From an uncultured Bacteroidales bacterium (GTDB lineage Bacteria > Bacteroidota > Bacteroidia > Bacteroidales > Paludibacteraceae), in contig CAMIZG010000013.1 of assembly GCA_946403215.1 (NCBI GenBank), positions 1 to 43,871 of the forward strand: a DNA stretch of 43,871 bases, given 5' to 3'. Under the pieces are notes generated by a model. The model saw only the letters and a program-made list of their open reading frames with translations, searched no databases and had not been told where the DNA came from. Below are positions 39,201-43,871 of this stretch, piece by piece; position 1 is the first letter of the stretch; each line of letters opens with the position of its first letter. Position numbers and translations under genes: made by a program.

Positions 39201-42200
39201 CATCGCTGGAGTAGAACCAGTCCCATGTGCCTGATTCGCCAACCGTGCCGCACTCTGTGCTGTTGAAGGCCACGTACCATTTCCAGTCGGACAGAACGGC
39301 CTCGGGCAGATCGTCGTACCAGACGTCTGTTCCGGCTATCTGCGTCATGTGGTGGTAGATCTTTCCTAAGTTACCTGTACCATAGGTGTCACTCCAGTCG
39401 CGAGGATCGTAAGTTACATATACATCGCTCCAACCCAGATTGTTGTAGAAATATACGCGGTCGCGCTGTGTGTAACGGGCATACAGGGTGTGATCGCTGG
39501 CGGTGGTGACGAGTGTCTCGTCATCAATCTTGTTACCGCCTGTCGGAGCATCGTACCAGCCGTTGAACACACTGCCGGACGGAGGTGTCACTTCGGGCAG
39601 TGAACCGCTCAAGCCTGTACCATCGCTATACGGACTGCCGAACGTTACCGTTGAACTGCTCACAGCGCAGGTACCTGCACCTTTGTTGAACGAAACGGTG
39701 TACGTCAGTCCTGTCCACTTGGCGTATAGCGTAACGGTCGCACCATTGGTCGCTGTCAGGTTGCTTACGCCGGTCTGGCTGTTGCTGTAGTTCGTGCCCG
39801 ATGTGCCGTCAGCGTTGGTGTTCCAGCCGTTGAACGTGTAACCTGCACGGCTGAATCCGTTGGCGGTCAGCGTGTAACTTACGCCATAGGTGGCTGCAAT
39901 CGATGCCGTGGTACCGGTTGCCTCACCTACATAGTTCGCATCGTTGGCATTGAATGCAATGGTATAAGTGTTCGCTGCCCATTTTGCATAAAGCGTTTGG
40001 TTGGATGTTGAACTCCATTGGCTGCTTGCATTCGTGTAGGTCGTACTTGCCTGCAGGTTACCCGATAGATCTGATATCTTGTTCGTTGTTCCGCCCTCCT
40101 CGTAGTAGCCGTCTACGGTATGATAACCCGTTTTCGTCGGTGCGGTGATACTTGTCAGCTTATTGCTGTCATAGGTCGCTGTGGCTGTACCATTACTTGT
40201 GCCGCCGTTCTTATCCAGCGTAATGGTGTACGTCGCCGGCGTCCATTGGGCATACAGTGTGGTAGGGGTAGAAGTCTTTATCCATTGGCGGCTTGAGTTC
40301 AGATAGGCTGAAATATTACTGCTGTATGATGCAAAAGTGCCATCTGCCTCCACAACTTTGTAACCGCCGCTTGAAGCCGTCCAATAGCCGGTACAAACAT
40401 AGCCGGTCTTTGTGACAGCTGTAAATGACTTGGTAGAGGAGCTGTTGTATGTTGCCGTGACCGAACCATTGGCACTACCCGTATTCTTGTCCAGAGTTAT
40501 GACGTAGTCGTTCGGTGTGTATTGTGCATAAACGGTCTTTGCGCCATTGATGGTCAGCTCGTTGTCACCATTCACTCCGGCACTTGTGTTACCATCCGCT
40601 GTTGTGTACCAGCCTTTGAAGGTGTAACCTGAGGAGGCAGGAGTCTGCGTAAATGTAACTGTTGCACCACTGGCTACATAGTCACCGCTCGCAATTGCGC
40701 CCGACGGGTTAGTCGCCGTTGCAGTCACTGCCGCACCACCTGTTCCGTAGCCGAACGTAACCGTATATGCCGTTGGGTAGGTAACAGTCAGCACGCCGGT
40801 CGATGTGTTATACGAGAATGTATAACTGCCGGCAACATCGGTAGTGATGTATAGGTTGTCCTCCACTGACGGCGAAATGCCGCTCAACGTGTTTGCTGCA
40901 CGGGTTACATTCGTTTCGGCTTTTCCGTACCACTCGCTGTTATATACGATCTTGAATTGATAGCCCGTTTTGGCTGCCAGACTCTCGGTCTTGCTGATAA
41001 CAGCACCGTCCACCGACATCTCATGATACGCGTACTCCTCACTTTCACCACCGCCATTGATCATCAGCTGCGGCTCGGTGTACGGGCAGGTCATTGCCCC
41101 CATTCGCTTATGTCCCTCAGTATTGTTCTCGGTTGGCGCATACCAGTAGCATGTTTCTGTAAGCGGGTTAGTAAAGTCGTCCGTCTTCACTGCATCAGCT
41201 TGCGACGTTGTGCCGCCCTCGCTGATGATGAACTTGTTGTATTCGTTCGACAATTCGTAACTGTACCACTTATATACCGTACCGGTAATAACAGCCGATC
41301 CCATTGATACACCCGGATATGCGGCATTTTGAGTAGTAGTGCCGTTGCAGTCGGCATCAGTTGAAGTGAAAGCATAAATATACGGAGCACCTCTGCCTAC
41401 GGCTGTCCGCACTTGGATGGTCGTCGTTCCTGCAGCGCGAGTGGTTATAGCTTTTGAATTCTCACTAATGCTTGTGCTGGAACTATTAGTGGCATATGCC
41501 TTCACTGTGTATGTTGTTCCTGGTGTTAGACCGGTTACATAACCCCAGAAATATCCATTGTCACTATTTTTGCAAGTCATGGGGTATTTCGTTCCGCCAA
41601 TATCAAAACCAACAGCAACCATGTCTGTTGCGTTGTCCCCATCGCCGCCACCACTGGTAATGTGTCCGGTGAGGAAAATCTGATTGGTGTTCACCATATA
41701 ACTTTGTCCATCTCCTTCGTCAAGATATACGGTAAGCGGCCAAGTAACAGTTATTTTCGGCGTTGATGAATAATCCAATTTGAAAACATATGTTCCCAAG
41801 ACATATGCTGACAGGCGAATCTGATTGCCCATTCCACCTTCAGTAGTCATTGTCTGCTCTCCTGAATTACTAAAGTAATTCCAAACACTACCTCCAGCGT
41901 TAAGTCCATAATATGTAGAACCATTTACAACTTTGAAATAATAATTCGCGTCATTTACTCCCTCTTCCCATGCTGTTGTAATAGGTACTTCCAGATAAGC
42001 AACACTACCTGTTGATTCGCCGGATTTCTTGGTGAATGCAAGATCTTGATTCCACCAAGGATCACTACCTCCAAAAGCGCTTCCACCCTTCAATACATAG
42101 GGCGTGCTCAAATCTTCTTCGTAATTCGCTTGCGCTGTTGCTGCAGCACCATTTCCGTTCGTGCGAATTGTTATTGATAAATCTGTGTCTTTATCCCCGC

Positions 42201-43770
42201 TTATTACAACAATGTTGTTCGACAGCGTCCATCCTGCAAACGTGTAGCCTGTTCCTGCTGCGGTAGCAGTAATCGTTCGCGTAGAAGCATAGCCTACCGT
42301 AGTAGCCGAACCGGATACAGTCGGCGCAGCATAACTCGGGTTGCCTGCATCGTAGTGATTTGATGTCGTCAACGTGGACATATTTTCCGTCGCCGATGCT
42401 GTAAGTGTGATATCACCCGCTGTACCTACTGTTACGGTTTGGTCTTTAGTTCCAGCCGTAAAAGTAGAGAGAGTTCCTGCACCTGTCTTTGTCCAAGTGC
42501 TCCAGGTATAACCCGTAGCTACGGTAGCTGTAATAGCGATATTATTACCTGCCTTAATATTATTTGTCGTACCGGTTACGGCAGATATACCTGTACCTGC
42601 TGCAACGGTCAAGGTATAAACGTCATCTGCGGCAAAAGTTGCAGTAAGGGTTGCATCATCTCCAGAGCCATCACCGCTTAAAGTTGTCGGGTTCGTGGTA
42701 GTGCTGGTAACTGATGCACCACCGGTGACTGCCCAACTGACAAAATGATAACCAGAAATAGGCACAGCTGTCACCGAACGTGTTGTAGTAACACCTGCCG
42801 TAGTGCTGGTTGCCGCTGCGCCGCCAATAGTAAATGAACCTTTTCCTGTCGGCGAGGCGACCAACGAAACAGTTGACTTATTCTCTACCCAGTGAGGATA
42901 GAGTGTTAAATCAGCGTTAGTCGTGTAGCTTGCGCCCAAATTATACACCTTATCCCCTCCGTCAGAAGTTGACCACCCGTCTTGCGTATAGCCGGCACGA
43001 GTGAAAGTAGATGACGAAAGAGTGAAATTCGTATTCCATGTCTTTGAACCACTTGCTATTGTACCTGTTCCATTCGCTCCCTTGTCGTACGATATTTGGT
43101 AAGGGCAGTGAATGATCATAGTATTGTCCGTTGGCACAAATGTAATAACGGCAGTTCCGCCATAGGTCGGTTTGAACTTTATATTTCCACTATTATTTGA
43201 TGTTTTTGTGCCTTGAGTGACAGTTACACCGCTCCGATCTCCATATTCATATGTCCATGCTGTACCTTGACCATTGGTGAGCTTGAACGAATATTCTGTA
43301 TTGGCTGTTAGCGAACATGTATTCCACTTGAAATATCCATTTGTTGCATCGTAGGTGTTGGTGTTCTTATTTGTTGCCCATTCTTGATCGCTCGCTCCGC
43401 AAGTACCAGCGAGGTAGTAGTTAGGCTGAATCATTAGGTAAGCTGTGCTCGTGTTAAAGAAGAAGTAATACGGCATATTGCTGTATTGCGAAAAATCGCA
43501 ATACATGTTATCTCCACTTCCTGTGTGGTAAGCAGTGCCGACTATACAATTTGAATTAGCATCTTTTCCGTACCAAGTGCTACCATTTTTTACTTTAAAA
43601 TTCTTCCATTGCCCAGTAGGTTGCATGCTCTTGTACACCCAATTGGTGATTCCTGATGATTCCATTTGGTGCGCAGTGTTTTCTGTCCATGAACCATCAG
43701 GTCCAAGGATGTAGACCGCTCCCCACATCTCACCCATGCCGAGTGTCAGCACCATCAGCAGCATTGCCAC
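36235..43770 (-). CDS. Giant exported multi-repeat surface protein (InlB/Flg_new repeats, CBM-like modules, C-terminal tag); 5' end uncertain
   Basis: At least 2511 residues from a GTG at 43770. The frame stays open to the window edge, so the true start may lie beyond it. A hydrophobic stretch VAMLLMVLTLGMGEMWGA serves as signal. In order: CBM-like modules (~20-220); an InlB/Flg_new repeat (~225-300, GYTQDGWSTSDGG..LYPHW); divergent InlB-type repeats (~300-545); more CBM-like modules including one CBM26-like (~793-870); a run of five or six Flg_new repeats (~1030-1430, each with GYTFxGWxTxADG and LYAxW); CBM-like modules; a large beta-rich C-terminal part; and the shared tag in the last 25 residues. 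It is likely an adhesin or glycan-binding surface fibre. The first ~2.2 kb are AT-richer. Confidence 0.8.
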   Translation of the reverse strand: MAMLLMVLTLGMGEMWGAVYILGPDGSWTENTAHQMESSGITNWVYKSMQPTGQWKNFKVKNGSTWYGKDANSNCIVGTAYHTGSGDNMYCDFSQYSNMPYYFFFNTSTAYLMIQPNYYLAGTCGASDQEWATNKNTNTYDATNGYFKWNTCSLTANTEYSFKLTNGQGTAWTYEYGDRSGVTVTQGTKTSNNSGNIKFKPTYGGTAVITFVPTDNTMIIHCPYQISYDKGANGTGTIASGSKTWNTNFTLSSSTFTRAGYTQDGWSTSDGGDKVYNLGASYTTNADLTLYPHWVENKSTVSLVASPTGKGSFTIGGAAATSTTAGVTTTRSVTAVPISGYHFVSWAVTGGASVTSTTTNPTTLSGDGSGDDATLTATFAADDVYTLTVAAGTGISAVTGTTNNIKAGNNIAITATVATGYTWSTWTKTGAGTLSTFTAGTKDQTVTVGTAGDITLTASATENMSTLTTSNHYDAGNPSYAAPTVSGSATTVGYASTRTITATAAGTGYTFAGWTLSNNIVVISGDKDTDLSITIRTNGNGAAATAQANYEEDLSTPYVLKGGSAFGGSDPWWNQDLAFTKKSGESTGSVAYLEVPITTAWEEGVNDANYYFKVVNGSTYYGLNAGGSVWNYFSNSGEQTMTTEGGMGNQIRLSAYVLGTYVFKLDYSSTPKITVTWPLTVYLDEGDGQSYMVNTNQIFLTGHITSGGGDGDNATDMVAVGFDIGGTKYPMTCKNSDNGYFWGYVTGLTPGTTYTVKAYATNSSSTSISENSKAITTRAAGTTTIQVRTAVGRGAPYIYAFTSTDADCNGTTTQNAAYPGVSMGSAVITGTVYKWYSYELSNEYNKFIISEGGTTSQADAVKTDDFTNPLTETCYWYAPTENNTEGHKRMGAMTCPYTEPQLMINGGGESEEYAYHEMSVDGAVISKTESLAAKTGYQFKIVYNSEWYGKAETNVTRAANTLSGISPSVEDNLYITTDVAGSYTFSYNTSTGVLTVTYPTAYTVTFGYGTGGAAVTATATNPSGAIASGDYVASGATVTFTQTPASSGYTFKGWYTTADGNTSAGVNGDNELTINGAKTVYAQYTPNDYVITLDKNTGSANGSVTATYNSSSTKSFTAVTKTGYVCTGYWTASSGGYKVVEADGTFASYSSNISAYLNSSRQWIKTSTPTTLYAQWTPATYTITLDKNGGTSNGTATATYDSNKLTSITAPTKTGYHTVDGYYEEGGTTNKISDLSGNLQASTTYTNASSQWSSTSNQTLYAKWAANTYTIAFNANDANYVGEATGTTASIAATYGVSYTLTANGFSRAGYTFNGWNTNADGTSGTNYSNSQTGVSNLTATNGATVTLYAKWTGLTYTVSFNKGAGTCAVSSSTVTFGSPYSDGTGLSGSLPEVTPPSGSVFNGWYDAPTGGNKIDDETLVTTASDHTLYARYTQRDRVYFYNNLGWSDVYVTYDPRDWSDTYGTGNLGKIYHHMTQIAGTDVWYDDLPEAVLSDWKWYVAFNSTECGTVGESGTWDWFYSSDAVYRHDFDSYATMFVPESAKTDNWKKNDDNCTYYSSSWTYDAAGGGHGENYRQSVGYWMRYNDEKSGYSITGTWDGWANSTSLRAAEQGATTFAVTKVLDANTTYDFLLYKEFTHNTFNHIFTYDAATITSSACTNLPFTTANTKYSELNDHHAQITTTVAGEYVFKLTTGTDGTLKMSVEYPISTNDYRVLYTWNDGSSHTHASEIIKGAASTEKTISVFVHKASDVTSRSLKIQQCTGISGVGVPTWTDRNTIDLTSVSESGVHNFIITQPATGYATGAYSEKYTGNYYIRTESADGGWDYYLNHTDNVMTRSDYSLTQTLSDPFSHYYCRYIESTSIDITYQIATDYSPCVSEVLVGDATIGGVGNTRLPAPANVRFSWNEQTNALRRAYLKSAQGDGNTRYLVMHGADNKVRNDDATGTTISANPGQSLAANELLFADQGNWVYQVSLKAVPGAKVSLIANYNSADRYLVGSAESFETIVGGSGSSLYGITAIFDFKTNRLMTAWTPSGNITEALSDVDLLLIRHAQEEATAISFGLSGSLSAKRVTGAIRLDYNDLFGHVANWTSSSRPLLKYFISFPFDVNVSDVFGLNSAYGDAYVIQRYAGDERAAKGFFRGDGTTTFWEDMPHDGVMKANVGYCVILDNDYFNGNETGAIWQNKSAGSSVYLYFPSAGDVGGITETSKTITVPAQTCTIDRTYTNSGDKTLSHTITDSHWNMMGVPIFNTHTGTATSGTPGAIFVSPENDAINFRYFYGWNPANNKFSITSAEGYEFKAMHSYMVQYTGNVTFTGGTTPSSVAARRMPLEKKYTIDLQALDSNDEMINRTYVELREQACDTFALSEDVYMESNNLAVNIYTYAGNYDVAANVLSVGNHIVPVGLDVRKTGTYSLSMPSEFSGSVYLIDQETGERTNLAISDVTIDLEKGTYDERFLLEINVDEEIVTDVEYTTGEGSLKDGKPHKFLQNGILYLLRDGVVYDAQGHLIK

Positions 43771-43871
43771 GTACTTCCATACTCGGGCCGTTCTCGAGTC
43801 GTTTACGAGTCGTTTGCGGTCCGTTTCCGAGTCAATGTCGGGAGTAAAACTTGCGGTGTGTCGGGTTGCAT

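Noticed and set aside
1..43871. Type IX secretion machinery or an exosortase that would use the C-terminal tags
   Set aside because: No PorK/L/M/N/T/U/V-like or exosortase-like gene was recognised in this window; any such enzyme must be encoded elsewhere. No insertion-sequence transposase was recognised either.

Overview
The window reads as chromosomal DNA of a member of the Bacteroidetes, most likely order Bacteroidales. Evidence: five promoters with the phylum-type TAnnTTTG -7 box, four of them with a TTG 19-20 bp upstream; an ExbB-membrane protein-ExbD-ExbD operon; DUF4957-like beta-helix, DUF5723/OmpA, DUF4878 and InlB/Flg_new repeat proteins; and many lipoprotein and Sec signal peptides. 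I cannot name a genus. The visible content is 31 protein genes (one cut at the left edge, one probably cut at the right edge) and two tRNA-Ser genes. Most genes are on the minus strand.

Layout. 1-5228 (minus): an amino-sugar/tagatose-type operon (SIS isomerase AgaS, GatZ/KbaZ-like aldolase subunit, acetyl-xylan-esterase-like lipoprotein, PfkB kinase), then the start of another exported protein. 5229-5867: a regulatory intergenic region with palindromes and an 11-bp tandem repeat. 5868-12131 (plus): two large exported beta-helix proteins with a 46-residue small protein between them; the second is fused to a calcineurin-like phosphoesterase. 12150-15640 (minus): ExbB-type proton channel operon ending in two lipoproteins. 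15789-21102: tRNA-Ser(GGA), TatD nuclease, queA, a THUMP RNA methyltransferase, a GH53 galactanase and tRNA-Ser(UGA). 21235-31231 (minus): ftsK, HD hydrolase, small-molecule kinase, outer-membrane barrel, DUF819 transporter, acyltransferase, metallo-hydrolase, rsmG, yebC. 31332-43871 (minus): a cell-surface cluster of a giant repeat protein, a small C-terminally anchored protein, a large lipoprotein and a DUF5723/TSP3/OmpA protein.

Unusual points. (1) Both tRNA-Ser genes are followed by the same 46-nt conserved element (42/46 identical, same orientation), and each ends with an imperfect copy of that tRNA's own 3' end placed exactly 115 nt downstream; the copy is preceded by a 7-nt-loop hairpin resembling a T-arm. 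(2) Four exported proteins (two beta-helix proteins, the GH53 enzyme, the giant protein) end in the same ~25-residue C-terminal signature with identical spacing, probably a sorting or anchoring tag. (3) Three copies of a GGGG(T/C)CCCCGA hairpin element with pairing-preserving stem changes lie in leaders; one has merged the 3' end of the methyltransferase gene with the 5' end of queA. (4) Degenerate tandem heptamer/octamer repeats occur between genes and in frame inside conserved genes (metallo-hydrolase, TatD, QueA).
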